A DNA stretch of 18,985 nucleotides, taken from assembly GCA_964459445.1 (NCBI GenBank), contig CAYWMP010000117.1:1-18985 (forward strand). The letters run 5' to 3'. The stretch comes from CAYWMP01 sp964459445 (GTDB lineage Bacteria; Desulfobacterota; DSM-4660; Desulfatiglandales; HGW-15). The position numbers and the translations under genes were made by a program. The notes beneath the pieces are model-generated. The model saw only the letters and a list, made by a program, of their open reading frames with translations, had not been told where the DNA came from and ran no database searches. Below are positions 7,353 to 15,448 of this stretch, piece by piece (the stretch's first letter is position 1; the number at the start of each line of letters is the position of its first letter).

Positions 7353-7752
7353 TGACATCGTCCACGGCATAACCGAGTTTTTCATAAAAAGCGATTGCGG
7401 CGTTGTTGGAAGTCCTTACTTGAAGATTCACCTTTGGACAACCAAGTCGTTCCAGTTTCAACTGGGCCGCTTCCATGATGGTCGAGCCAATTCCTTTCCT
7501 CTGATGCTCGGGGGATACCGAAAGATAATTGACCCAGCCGCGATGACCCTCGTATCCGCACATGACCGTGGAAACGATTTCACCGTCTATTCGCCCTACA
7601 AGAAAAAGGTCGGGCTGAGCCGCCATCTTACGTTCGATGTCTCGTTTGGGATCATTCCAGGGAACCACCAAACCGCATTTTTCCCACAATAAAATCACGT
7701 CTTCTTGATCAGATACCGCGTAGGGGCGAATCTCTAAATGATCCCTTTCCAT
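7309..7752 (-). CDS. ypeA: YpeA-type GNAT acetyltransferase
   Basis: A 147-residue GCN5-related N-acetyltransferase closely resembling E. coli YpeA along its whole length: LWEKCGLVVPWNDPKRDIERK at the N terminus, LFLVGRIDGEIVSTVMCGYEGHRG in the middle and LGYAVDDVISLGKRLVDD at the end. The acetyl-CoA loop is Q84-R-K-G-I-G89, and Y123 in AFYEKLGY is the likely general acid (family knowledge). The acceptor substrate is not established for this family. GGGAG lies just before the ATG. Its 3' end overlaps the convergent MFS pseudogene by 44 bp, while homology to YpeA persists nearly to the stop, so this is probably the intact member of the pair. Confidence 0.92.
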   Translation of the reverse strand: MERDHLEIRPYAVSDQEDVILLWEKCGLVVPWNDPKRDIERKMAAQPDLFLVGRIDGEIVSTVMCGYEGHRGWVNYLSVSPEHQRKGIGSTIMEAAQLKLERLGCPKVNLQVRTSNNAAIAFYEKLGYAVDDVISLGKRLVDDVCTL

Positions 7753-7820
7753 GCTCCCACCATATCTTTCTAACGAATTTCAAACTAAAATCAGAGACAA
7801 GGCTGTCTAACAATCCGATT

Positions 7821-7994
7821 TCTAGAGACTGCATGAAAATGCCTAAATGCAAGGCTTCTGAAATCCCGAGGAACGAGTCGTACCTAAAAGTACGTCGCAG
7901 TGACGAGGGATGAGGGTAACGCAGCCCTTCGGCTTTGCTCAGGGCCGTGAGCATGTCGAACGGCAGATGGGCGTTTTCAGGCAGTCTGTTAGAT
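7821..7994. repeat. 174-bp element with terminal inverted repeats (MITE/REP-like)
   Basis: The left end agactgcatgaaaatgcct (7826-7844) matches the reverse complement of the right end (7969-7987) at 16 of 19 positions. Both ends are preceded on the outside by tcta. The interior has a small palindrome (cgtac ctaaaa gtacg, 7880-7895) and no useful open reading frame. The right end runs into the last codons of the cupin gene and includes its TAA stop. A related half copy is present at 10722-10793 in the opposite orientation. I infer a non-autonomous mobile or REP-type repeat. Confidence 0.7.
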
Positions 7995-8354
7995 CCATTG
8001 ACCATCTTCAGCCATCATATCCCCACCCGTATCTCCCGTGTTTATTGTGCCTGCCGGCTCTATGAGCATGATTTTGCATTCATGTTCTGCAAAGGGTTTG
8101 TGTTCGGCACCGCGTGGAACGACAAACATCTCCCCAGCATCCAACGAGACGGTGCCATCGGGGAAGTCAATGTGCATTTGTCCCTCAATAACCAAAAAAA
8201 CCTCATCCGTCTCTGCATGGCTATGCCAGACAAACTCACCCCGGAATCTTACCAGCTTGAAATGATAGTCGTTCATTTGGGCAATGATTTTGGGTGACCA
8301 GTGTTCAGAAAATTTTTGAAATTTGTCTTCTATGTTAATCGGTTTAAATTCCAT
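7989..8354 (-). CDS. Single-domain cupin protein
   Basis: A small cupin (double-stranded beta-helix), 121 residues from the preferred start. Motif 1 is HSHAETDEVFLVIEG, giving the metal ligands H44, H46 and E51. Motif 2 is GEMFVVPRGAEHKP with ligand H85, in the canonical G-x5-P-x-G-x2-H spacing. Numbers are for the start at 8354. An ATG four codons upstream (8366) is possible, but GAGGG sits at the right distance only for 8354. Substrate is unknown; such proteins are often sugar isomerases, dioxygenases or ligand sensors. The gene lies 48 bp downstream of the M20 peptidase gene on the same strand, a probable operon. Its stop codon falls in the edge of the TIR element, so the natural C terminus may have been altered by insertion. 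Confidence 0.88.
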   Translation of the reverse strand: MEFKPINIEDKFQKFSEHWSPKIIAQMNDYHFKLVRFRGEFVWHSHAETDEVFLVIEGQMHIDFPDGTVSLDAGEMFVVPRGAEHKPFAEHECKIMLIEPAGTINTGDTGGDMMAEDGQWI

Positions 8355-8402
8355 AATTACCCTCATTGTTGAGCCAAAGGAAGCGGGGCAGCCTTTTCTT
8401 AT

Positions 8403-9629
8403 CTAACCGAGAAGTTCGAGGGCTGTCATCGCATAGATGGCTGAGCAATTGCAGACCTCTTCCATATTCACGAACTCCTTAGGTCCATGGGCTACGGAAA
8501 GGAGGCCCGGGCCGTAAGCAAAGGCCGGTATTCCCTTTGAGGCATAAAAACGGGTTTCCAAGAGGCCTGGGCACATCTCGAATCCAGGCTGTTTGCCCGT
8601 TATCGATTTAATGTTTTTTGCCAGGATTTGAGCCACAGCGTTTTCTTCAGAAAAGCCTGAGGATTGCCCCTCTTGCAGATTTTCAATTTCAAGATCAATC
8701 CCCTCTTTCCGGAATCCTTCAAACAATGACAGTATGCTTTGCTTTTCCTCTTCGAGGTTTTCCTCGGGGTTAATTCGGCGGTCTATTGTGAAGGAGAAAC
8801 GTTCCGGTACCAGATTGAAATTGCTGCCACCCCCGCTTTTGCCTCCTATCAAAAGGATAGATTGTCTTGCCGGATCAGGATGGACATTATAGTTCGTGGT
8901 CCTCTTTTCAACCCGGTTCTTGAGATCCATGAGAGCATTGGCGATGGGGATCATTTTCTCAAAGGCATTGGAACCTTGATATTGCAGACCCACGTGGGCA
9001 GGTTTTCCCTTTACCGCGATGCGAAAGGTAATTGCCCCGCGGTTTGCGTTCCAAATTACGCCGCTTGTAGGCTCAGGCAATAGGGCACCGATACCGTTTC
9101 TGCCCAACAAGCCTTTCTCGGCGAGATAATTTGATCCCAGTAAACCCCCTGTTTCTTCATCAGGGACAATCGCCAGACCTATCTTTCCACCAAGGTCGAT
9201 ATTCAAATCCTTTAGGGCCTTGATTGCATAAATCATGGCGGCTAGGCCGCTCTTCATATCCGCTGAACCGCGCCCGTAAAGATGATCACCCTTAAGTTGA
9301 GGATGGAATTGCTCTTCATTCGATCCAGGCACCACGTCGTAGTGACCGTGAAAATAAAGGGTTCTTTCACCCTTCCCGTGGGAGGCAAGAATGCACCATC
9401 TCGGGTAGTCATTCCGGGAGTATTCGCCATCCGGAGGGGGAACTTCTAAGATTTCATAATCCAGCCCTGCCTCGGCCAACTTTTTCTCAATAGCTTCCAC
9501 ACAGGCCCTATAGTGGGTTCCGGGCGGATTTTCCGTAGCGATGGAAACGAGTTCTTTTGTAAACTCCAGGATCTCGTCTTTATAGGACGCAATAGCCTTG
9601 AGGATTTTGGTCTTGTTTGATTCACGCAT
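8403..9629 (-). CDS. M20-family metallopeptidase/deacylase (ArgE/DapE type)
   Basis: A 408-residue protein of the M20 amidohydrolase family, which cleaves N-acyl amino acids or small peptides with a two-zinc centre. Ligands and catalytic residues are visible: H96 and D98 in FHGHYDVVPG, bridging D124 in GRGSADMKSG, E158/E159 in PDEETGG, E186 in LLPEPTS and H381 in VAHGPKE. The central dimerisation/lid domain runs from about 195 to 305. The closest annotation is acetylornithine deacetylase or succinyl-diaminopimelate desuccinylase-like, but the true substrate is not deducible: no arg or dap genes are nearby. There is no signal peptide. AGGAGA lies 4-5 nt before the ATG. It is the first gene of a unit with the cupin. 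Confidence 0.9.
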   Translation of the reverse strand: MRESNKTKILKAIASYKDEILEFTKELVSIATENPPGTHYRACVEAIEKKLAEAGLDYEILEVPPPDGEYSRNDYPRWCILASHGKGERTLYFHGHYDVVPGSNEEQFHPQLKGDHLYGRGSADMKSGLAAMIYAIKALKDLNIDLGGKIGLAIVPDEETGGLLGSNYLAEKGLLGRNGIGALLPEPTSGVIWNANRGAITFRIAVKGKPAHVGLQYQGSNAFEKMIPIANALMDLKNRVEKRTTNYNVHPDPARQSILLIGGKSGGGSNFNLVPERFSFTIDRRINPEENLEEEKQSILSLFEGFRKEGIDLEIENLQEGQSSGFSEENAVAQILAKNIKSITGKQPGFEMCPGLLETRFYASKGIPAFAYGPGLLSVAHGPKEFVNMEEVCNCSAIYAMTALELLG

Positions 9630-10025
9630 GTCTCTCCTTTTTCTGTATTAGCCACTAAGACCCGAGGACTCAAAAAAGATTTATTGAGCTTGAGTTTAAA
9701 AAGACAAATTCAAAGGTTCCCAGTTTATAGTTCAAGAGTTGGTCGTCAGAGAATCCATAATCTGTGAACACTGAACCTCTGAACCCTTGAACCCAGAACC
9801 GATCACGTTGAGATACTAAATACCAAACTTCCGATAATCAATAGAAAAGCTCAGGAAACCAGAGCTATTTACGCATACAGTCGTGAACTGCATACAGGCG
9901 GCGAAATACAAAAAGAAAGTAATTGGCGTTTTGAATTGACACACCTCTATACCCTTGTAAAAATGAGAGTTAAGCATATATCTTCTACCTGTGTTAGTAT
10001 GGATCTATAAGGGAGATCAATCATT
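9630..10025. other. Divergent intergenic region
   Basis: About 400 bp separate the divergently read M20 and thymidylate synthase genes. Around 9765-9800 there is a loose reiteration of tgaac (tgaacac, tgaacct, tgaaccc, tgaaccc). A likely promoter for the plus-strand gene sits at 9936. I see no gene, tRNA or strong hairpin here. Confidence 0.6.
9936..9963 (+). promoter_or_regulatory. Candidate sigma-70 promoter for thymidylate synthase gene
   Basis: A consensus -35 TTGACA (9936-9941) is followed after 16 bp by TAAAAA (9958-9963), a 4/6 match to the -10 box. This would give a leader of about 55 nt before the ATG at 10026. The -10 is weak, so the call is tentative. Confidence 0.4.
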
Positions 10026-10727
10026 ATGAAATTGGAGTTTGTTGAGGCGCGTGATTTGGCGGATGCCTGGTTTCAGTGTGTTTATCGCTTGTTGGAGGCG
10101 GGACGGGAGTACGTCATAGAACGCGGCAGTTATGAAGGACAGAAGAGGTTGGAGTTTGACTATATAACCGTCCAAATTAAATATCCGGGCGTGCGTCCGC
10201 TCTTACCTGACATTCCGCCTGCCTTGGGAATACCGAATCCGGTGGCGGAAGGATACCTGGAGGAGTATTTGCCTTACCTTATGACTTCAGCGAAACAGCC
10301 GGGTGAGGATTACACCTATGGTCAATTTCTTGAGGAACAGATTGAAGAAGTCATTCGTATGTACAAGCACGACGGACATGAAACGAATCAGGCCTATATG
10401 ACCGTGGGCGAACCCAAGTCAATATATCTCAAGGACCCCCCATGCCTAAGGGGCATCGACACAAGGGTAAAGGATGGAAAACTTCACTTCGTGGTCTATT
10501 TTCGCTCGTGGGATCTCTGGAATGGTTTTCCCGCAAATCTTGGTGCTATTCAATTGCTGAAGGAATATATGGCTTCGAGTATCGGCATCGATGACGGTGA
10601 AATCATCGCGGCCTCCAAAGGGCTTCATTTATACGACTATGTTTGGGAATTGGCCAAGCTAAGGACCATGTGCGAAAATCCCTCAGCTCTTTCCGTTGGC
10701 GATTGTCTGCCGGAAGAATCATCTTAG
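10026..10727 (+). CDS. thyA: Thymidylate synthase, archaeal/methanogen-like type
   Basis: A 233-residue protein with the thymidylate synthase core. It would methylate dUMP to dTMP with methylene-tetrahydrofolate or an analogous cofactor. All key C-terminal residues occur at a constant offset of 6 from E. coli ThyA: nucleophile C140 (DPPCLRG; C146), R160, S161 and D163 (YFRSWD; R166, S167, D169), N171 (D/N discriminator; N177), H201 and Y203 (LHLYDY; H207, Y209). Asn at the N177 position favours dUMP over dCMP. The first 100 residues do not resemble classical ThyA and the protein is about 30 residues shorter, as in methanogen-type enzymes. GGGAGA precedes the ATG by 9 nt. Its stop codon lies at the edge of an intergenic repeat. 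Confidence 0.82.
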   Translation: MKLEFVEARDLADAWFQCVYRLLEAGREYVIERGSYEGQKRLEFDYITVQIKYPGVRPLLPDIPPALGIPNPVAEGYLEEYLPYLMTSAKQPGEDYTYGQFLEEQIEEVIRMYKHDGHETNQAYMTVGEPKSIYLKDPPCLRGIDTRVKDGKLHFVVYFRSWDLWNGFPANLGAIQLLKEYMASSIGIDDGEIIAASKGLHLYDYVWELAKLRTMCENPSALSVGDCLPEESS

Positions 10728-10793
10728 AGTCTGTCTGAAAATGCCCATCTGCCGTTTGACCTGCTCACGGCCCCGAGAATAGCGAAGGGCTTT
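10722..10793 (+). repeat. Half copy of the TIR element
   Basis: Reading plus from tcttagagtctg, about 55 of 65 bases match the minus strand of 7923-7987, including gcccatctgccgtt and gctcacggcc without change. The second half of the element is missing. It starts at the stop codon of the thymidylate synthase gene and ends about 48 bp before rlmN. Confidence 0.75.
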
Positions 10794-10840
10794 ATGGAAT
10801 TGTTAAAGGACGGTGCCAGCCATGCGTACAAGTTACGAAA

Positions 10841-11838
10841 ATGAAAACTGAATTAAAGGGTCTGGAATCCCAAGAGATTGAAGAGTGGGCATTAAATCAA
10901 GGACTTGAAGCCTTCAGAGGGCGTCAGATCCGGCAATGGTTATTCAAGGGATTGGTAAGTACCTATGATGAAATGACCAACCTCCCAAAAGATCTGCGTC
11001 GGGAATTGAACAAGGTCGCGAGCATCAATCATCTAGAGCATGTTGAGATGCAGGAGTCGGTTGACGGCACAAGGAAATTTCTATTTACACTGGCAGATGG
11101 TCAGTTCATAGAATCCGTCCTGATCCCGGAAAGAGATCACTTCACCCTCTGTATATCCTCTCAATCGGGTTGCGCCATGGGATGCAGGTTTTGTCTGACC
11201 GGTGAACAGGGATTGAACCGGAATCTGTCGCCTGCTGAGATTGTCGATCAGGTGGTTAGCGTGAAACGATCTATGGAAGAGCGGGATCGGCTCACAAATG
11301 TCGTATTTATGGGGATGGGAGAGCCCCTTGCGAATTATGGCGCTGTCATAAAGGCTATCAAAAATTTGATCGCTGATGATGGGATGAATTTGTCCCATAG
11401 AAAGGTCACCCTATCGACCTGTGGCCTTGCCCCTGAAATTGAGAGACTCGGGCAAGATGTTACTGTTAATCTTGCTGTTTCACTCAACGCCTCAAATGAT
11501 AAAACCCGCAGCTACTTGATGCCCATTAACCGTAAATATCCCCTGGAACGCCTGATTTCTTGCTGTCGCGGTTTTTCCCTCCCAAAGCGAGGTAGAATCA
11601 CCTTCGAATACATCCTGATCAAGGGCATTAATGACAGTGACGAGGATGCCCTCAATTTGACCAAACTACTCGCTCCTCTGAGGGCAAAAATCAATCTGAT
11701 TCCGTTGAATGACTATCCCGGCCATGATATGGGCCCACCTTCCAATGATCGGATCTTTCAATTTCAGCAAATCCTGGCCAACAAACACTTCACTGCCATC
11801 ATCCGAAAAAGCAAGGGTCGAGACATCCTGGCGGCCTG
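10841..11838 (+). CDS. rlmN: 23S rRNA/tRNA adenine-C2 methyltransferase RlmN (3' end in gap)
   Basis: A radical-SAM enzyme that methylates C2 of A2503 in 23S rRNA and A37 in some tRNAs. 332 residues are visible. The N-terminal helical domain is followed by the Fe-S cluster motif C111-x3-C115-x2-C118 (GCAMGCRFC) and the SAM motif VFMGMGEPLANY, then STCGLAPEI, which carries the family's internal Cys. The sequence reaches RKSKGRDILAA and then TG plus unknown bases. In the family the next residue is the methyl-accepting Cys of AACGQL, consistent with a TGY codon cut by the gap. Apparent reading frame beyond the gap is not part of the gene. The ATG at 10841 has a poor ribosome site, but the N terminus fits the family. 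Confidence 0.95.
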
Positions 11839-11938
11839 NNNNNNNNNNNNNNNNNNNNNNNNNNNNNNNNNNNNNNNNNNNNNNNNNNNNNNNNNNNNNN
11901 NNNNNNNNNNNNNNNNNNNNNNNNNNNNNNNNNNNNNN
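11839..11938. other. Assembly gap (100 N)
   Basis: Exactly 100 N, the usual placeholder for a scaffold join of unknown length. It removes the end of rlmN and possibly whole genes before hisI. Linkage of the two sides rests on the assembler only. Confidence 0.98.
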
Positions 11939-12008
11939 TTACGCTTGCATAGATAACTTGTTGTGCTATTTTATGTAGTTTTATTAATTCCTGGAAAGGA
12001 TAATAGTT

Positions 12009-12389
12009 TTGATTGAGTTAGATTTTTCTAAAGGTGATGGGCTCCTGCCTGCCATAGTGCAGGACTGGGAAAGCGGCAAAGTATTGATGTTCGCTTACAT
12101 CAATCAGGCATCCTGGGCAAGAACACTGGATACCGGGGAGGCCCATTTTTGGAGTCGTTCCCGAAGTGAACTCTGGCATAAAGGTGGGACATCCGGTCAT
12201 GTCCAGAGAATTAAAGAGATTTACGCCGATTGCGACGATGACACGGTGCTTTTTAGAGTGGAGCAGGTTGGCGGCGCTGCATGTCACACCGGGCATGAGA
12301 CCTGTTTTCACAAAAAAGTAGACCGCAGCGGCGATTTTACTATCGAGGGAGTTAAAATATTTGATCCGGAAAAGGTGTATAAGAAATGA
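12009..12389 (+). CDS. hisI: Phosphoribosyl-AMP cyclohydrolase HisI
   Basis: A 126-residue, single-domain HisI that opens the adenine ring of phosphoribosyl-AMP, step 3 of histidine synthesis. Motifs: QDWESGKVLMFAYIN near residue 18, HFWSRSRSELWHKGGTSGH at 46-64, the metal-binding run D74-C-D-D-D78 and the Cys pair C92 and C99 in CHTGHETCF. There is no fused HisE (phosphoribosyl-ATP pyrophosphatase) domain, so hisE must lie elsewhere. The start is TTG at 12009, with AAGGAT about 8 nt upstream; no earlier ATG fits the family. The last 4 bp overlap the start of hisG (ATGA), so translation is coupled. Confidence 0.96.
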   Translation: MIELDFSKGDGLLPAIVQDWESGKVLMFAYINQASWARTLDTGEAHFWSRSRSELWHKGGTSGHVQRIKEIYADCDDDTVLFRVEQVGGAACHTGHETCFHKKVDRSGDFTIEGVKIFDPEKVYKK

Positions 12390-13258
12390 AGAAACTCAAA
12401 CTAGGTATTCCTAAGGGCAGTTTGCAAAACGCAACCATAAAACTTTTCGAAAAATCGGGTTGGAGAATTAATGTCAACGGCAGGAGCTATTTCCCGGACA
12501 TCAACGATGAGAGCATCGAATGCAGTATATGCCGGGCCCAGGAGATGTCGAGGTATATTGAGAATGGAACGATTGATGCCGGATTGACGGGAAGAGACTG
12601 GATACAAGAATACGATTCCGATGTCCATGTTGTTGACGACCTGGTTTACTCAAAGGTGAGCCAAAATCCAGCCAAGTGGGTAGTGGCCGTGCGCACCGAC
12701 TCGGGTATAAACACCATTGAGGATCTCAAAGGGAAAAAAATAGCCACGGAGCTGGTCAATTTCACGCGAAGATATTTTGAAGAACAGGGCGTTGAGGTTC
12801 AAGTAGAATTTTCCTGGGGAGCGACCGAGGCAAAGGTTGTTTCGGGACTGGCCGATGCGGTTGTTGAGGTCACCGAGACAGGGAGCACTATAAGGGCCCA
12901 TGGATTAAAGATTATTCACGAACTCATGGAATCTTACACCCAATTCATTGCAAACAAAGAGGCCATCAAGGATCCTTGGAAAAAAGAAAAGATTGATCAG
13001 ATCGTCTTACTGCTCAAAGGGGCACTCATAGCAGAAAACATGGTGGGCCTTAAAATGAATGTCCCGGAGGAAAAACTTGAGAACGTTATTGTGCTTTTGC
13101 CGAGCCTTAATGCACCTACCGTTGCCGGACTTTACCACACGAAATGGTTCTCTGTTGAAACGGTTGTCGATTCTAAAGTGGTTCGAGAACTCATTCCCAA
13201 ACTGATAAAAGTGGGGGCTGAGGGGATCATCGAGTACGCATTAAATAAGGTGATATGA
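12386..13258 (+). CDS. hisG: ATP phosphoribosyltransferase HisG, long form
   Basis: A 290-residue HisG that joins ATP and PRPP in the first, feedback-controlled step of histidine synthesis. It starts with KLGIPKGSL, carries GTIDAGLTGRDW at 61-72 and the PRPP loop E164-T-G-S-T168. The C-terminal 75 residues or so (about 216-290) form the ACT-like domain that binds histidine in the long form, so no HisZ partner is needed. Both ends overlap neighbours by 4 bp in ATGA arrangement: hisI upstream and the TPR lipoprotein gene downstream. The three are thus a single translationally coupled unit. Confidence 0.96.
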   Translation: MKKLKLGIPKGSLQNATIKLFEKSGWRINVNGRSYFPDINDESIECSICRAQEMSRYIENGTIDAGLTGRDWIQEYDSDVHVVDDLVYSKVSQNPAKWVVAVRTDSGINTIEDLKGKKIATELVNFTRRYFEEQGVEVQVEFSWGATEAKVVSGLADAVVEVTETGSTIRAHGLKIIHELMESYTQFIANKEAIKDPWKKEKIDQIVLLLKGALIAENMVGLKMNVPEEKLENVIVLLPSLNAPTVAGLYHTKWFSVETVVDSKVVRELIPKLIKVGAEGIIEYALNKVI

Positions 13259-14028
13259 TGGGAATAAAGAATCGAGCTTTTCTGGTTGTCGCGTCAAGCC
13301 TTTTCCTTATCATTTCAAGCTGTGTCACGGAAACAAAAACAGGCACCAGGGAGAAACGGGCAGATGCCACCAAACGCCTTGGGGTATCTCTGATTCAAGA
13401 AGGAAAAATAAAGGCAGGCGTAAATGAACTATTGAAAGCCGTTGAACTTAATCCTTCGGATCCGGAGATACATGCCTATTTAGGAACGGCCTATCGCGAA
13501 ATGAAGGTCTATGACAGGGCTATTGCCCAACTTAAGAAAGCCCTGGAACTTAAACCCAAATATCCTGAGGCCCAAAACGATCTGGGCACCGTTTATCTTG
13601 TCACCGGAAGGCTCGACTTGGCCATAGAGATGTTCGAAGCGGCAGTCGCTGATATGACCTATAGAAGGCCCTACAGCGCCTTAAATAACCTCGGAGTCGC
13701 ATACCACCAGAAGATGAAATATGCGAAGGCGGTCCATTATTACAGTAAGGCTGTCGAAGCGGTCCCTGAGTACAGCGCGGCTTACGATAATATGGGCCTA
13801 TCCTATGAAATGCTCGGGCAGTGGGATAACGCGATAAAGGCCTATGAAAAAGCCGTCCAGACCTCCCCAAACGAACCGCTTTATCATTTGCATTTGGGAA
13901 CGGCATACCTCAAGGTGGGCCGGAATAAGAAAGCTATTGAGGAATTTCACAGAACCATTGAGAACGATGAGTCCGGCGTTTACAAGAATGAAGCCAGGGG
14001 TATGTTGGAGCGGGCAAAGAAAAAATAA
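13255..14028 (+). CDS. TPR-repeat lipoprotein, PilF/PilW-like
   Basis: A 257-residue predicted lipoprotein. A short basic N terminus and hydrophobic stretch lead to a lipobox I20-S-S-C23, so C23 would be lipidated after cleavage. Residues about 36-240 hold six TPR units with the typical alternation G-x2-Y near position 8 and A near 20. Length, lipobox and the non-standard loop between repeats 3 and 4 (DMTYRRPYSALNNLG) resemble PilF/PilW, the outer-membrane lipoprotein that helps assemble the type IV pilus secretin. No pil genes are in the window, so this is a similarity-based guess. The ATG at 13255 overlaps hisG by 4 bp, and a second ATG follows at once. The odd pairing of a histidine gene and a TPR lipoprotein is likely a local transcriptional arrangement. 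Confidence 0.85.
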   Translation: MMGIKNRAFLVVASSLFLIISSCVTETKTGTREKRADATKRLGVSLIQEGKIKAGVNELLKAVELNPSDPEIHAYLGTAYREMKVYDRAIAQLKKALELKPKYPEAQNDLGTVYLVTGRLDLAIEMFEAAVADMTYRRPYSALNNLGVAYHQKMKYAKAVHYYSKAVEAVPEYSAAYDNMGLSYEMLGQWDNAIKAYEKAVQTSPNEPLYHLHLGTAYLKVGRNKKAIEEFHRTIENDESGVYKNEARGMLERAKKK

Positions 14029-14076
14029 CGAGCAGACTTGAAACCTTTATCGAACACAGAGGATGGTAATTGAATA

Positions 14077-15222
14077 ATGATTAATGCAACGGACAGAGCA
14101 TGCAGCATCCCTTCGTTTATTGTTATGGACGTCCTTGAGAAGGCTCATGAACTCGAGAGGGAAGGTCGCAGGGTGATCCATCTTGAGATCGGCGAACCCG
14201 ATTTTCCGACCCCTGAATGTATATGCAGCGACGCCATGCAAGCCATCCGTGACGGTCATACCCACTATACCCACAGCCTCGGCATTATTGAGCTTCGTGA
14301 GGCCATCTGTAAACATTACCTGGATAAATACAAAACCGAAATTTCGACCGATCAGATTATCGTCACGTCTGGTACATCACCGGCCCTCTTCGTACTTTTT
14401 TCAGCCCTTCTTGAGGAGGGAGATGAAATAATCATCTCAAATCCCCATTACCCCTGTTACCCGAATTTTGCAGAATTTATAAAGGCAAAGCCGGTCTGTG
14501 TAAACGTGTTCGAAGAGGATGGGTTTCAGTATAGACCGGAAGACATCGAGAAAATGATAGGACCGCGGACAAAGGCGATCCTTATTAACTCGCCATCCAA
14601 CCCAACAGGCACCCTCCTTTCGGCGGATCGAATGCAAAAGATCGCGGATATGGGTGTGCATATCATATCGGACGAAATCTATCACGGCCTGGTGTACGAA
14701 GAAAAGGAACATTCGATCCTGGAATTCACGGACAAGGCCTTCGTGCTGAACGGTTTCTCAAAGGCCTTCGCCATGACAGGTTGGCGGCTCGGATATATCA
14801 TTGCCCCCTGTGAATTCATGAGACCTCTTCAAAAGATACAGCAAAATTTCTTTATCTCCGCCGGAAGTGTCGCCCAATGGGCAGGCGTGGCGGCCCTGAA
14901 CAAGGCAGAGCCCGATGTAGAGAAAATGCGGGCCACTTATAACGAGAGAAGAAAATACATGTTTAACCGGTTGAAAGAACTGGGATTCGGTTTGAGCGTC
15001 GAACCAAAGGGCGCCTTTTATATATTAGCCAATGCAAGACATCTGACCGATAATTCCTATGACTTTGCCTTTGAGATCTTGGAAAAGGCCGGCGTCGGTG
15101 TGAGCCCGGGCATTGATTTCGGCCAGAATGCGGAAGGTTATTTGCGGTTTTCCTACGCAAACTCCATTCAGAACATCATGGAAGGCCTTGATCGAATAGA
15201 GGAGTTTCTCAAAGGCCGGTAA
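14077..15222 (+). CDS. Class I/II pyridoxal-phosphate aminotransferase (aspartate aminotransferase-like)
   Basis: A 381-residue fold-type I aminotransferase. PLP residues visible: N175 (SPSNPTG), D199 and Y202 (SDEIYHGLVY), the Schiff-base lysine K229 (NGFSKAFAMTGWRLGY), R237, and the substrate-carboxylate arginine in YLRFSYA near the C terminus. The N-terminal IGEPDFPTP and THYTHSLG loops are typical of the gamma subgroup of aspartate/aromatic aminotransferases. It is not a HisC-type sequence by these motifs, so a role in histidine synthesis is not suggested. The start at 14077 has only a weak upstream GAGG. The gene follows the TPR lipoprotein by 48 bp on the same strand and is followed by a terminator, so it probably closes the hisIG transcript. 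Confidence 0.92.
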   Translation: MINATDRACSIPSFIVMDVLEKAHELEREGRRVIHLEIGEPDFPTPECICSDAMQAIRDGHTHYTHSLGIIELREAICKHYLDKYKTEISTDQIIVTSGTSPALFVLFSALLEEGDEIIISNPHYPCYPNFAEFIKAKPVCVNVFEEDGFQYRPEDIEKMIGPRTKAILINSPSNPTGTLLSADRMQKIADMGVHIISDEIYHGLVYEEKEHSILEFTDKAFVLNGFSKAFAMTGWRLGYIIAPCEFMRPLQKIQQNFFISAGSVAQWAGVAALNKAEPDVEKMRATYNERRKYMFNRLKELGFGLSVEPKGAFYILANARHLTDNSYDFAFEILEKAGVGVSPGIDFGQNAEGYLRFSYANSIQNIMEGLDRIEEFLKGR

Positions 15223-15358
15223 CGTTTGCTTTTAGAAATCGTAACAATTCAAATACAATCAGACGGGATAAACATGATTGCCAGGATGTTTTGTCTCCTA
15301 CTGAACTCCGAGTTAAATCATAGGTGAACGGATATTTGGATAGATAGTCGAAAAGCGT

Positions 15359-15422
15359 AAAGTGGAGCACTTGAATGATAATAATAAGTCAACCTATTAT
15401 TATCACTCAAGCTCTCCACTTT
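15359..15422. repeat. 28-bp imperfect inverted repeat
   Basis: 15359-15386 and 15395-15422 are inverted copies with three mismatches, separated by an 8-nt loop (agtcaacc). The outer nine pairs (aaagtggag/ctccacttt) and the inner AT-rich part (ataataata) pair fully. It is the first of three consecutive hairpins between the aminotransferase and engB genes. Confidence 0.8.
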
Positions 15423-15448
15423 GGCTCCGATATAGGCATATCGGAGCC
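15423..15448. repeat. Perfect 10-bp hairpin next to terminator
   Basis: ggctccgata (15423-15432) pairs with tatcggagcc (15439-15448) around a 6-nt loop. Its 3' arm shares 4 bases with the following terminator stem, so the two may compete. Confidence 0.75.

Noticed and set aside
11839..11978. Continuation of rlmN through the gap (reading LRLHR after the N run)
   Set aside because: The frame across N is meaningless; family RlmN proteins end about 15-20 residues after the point where the gap begins.
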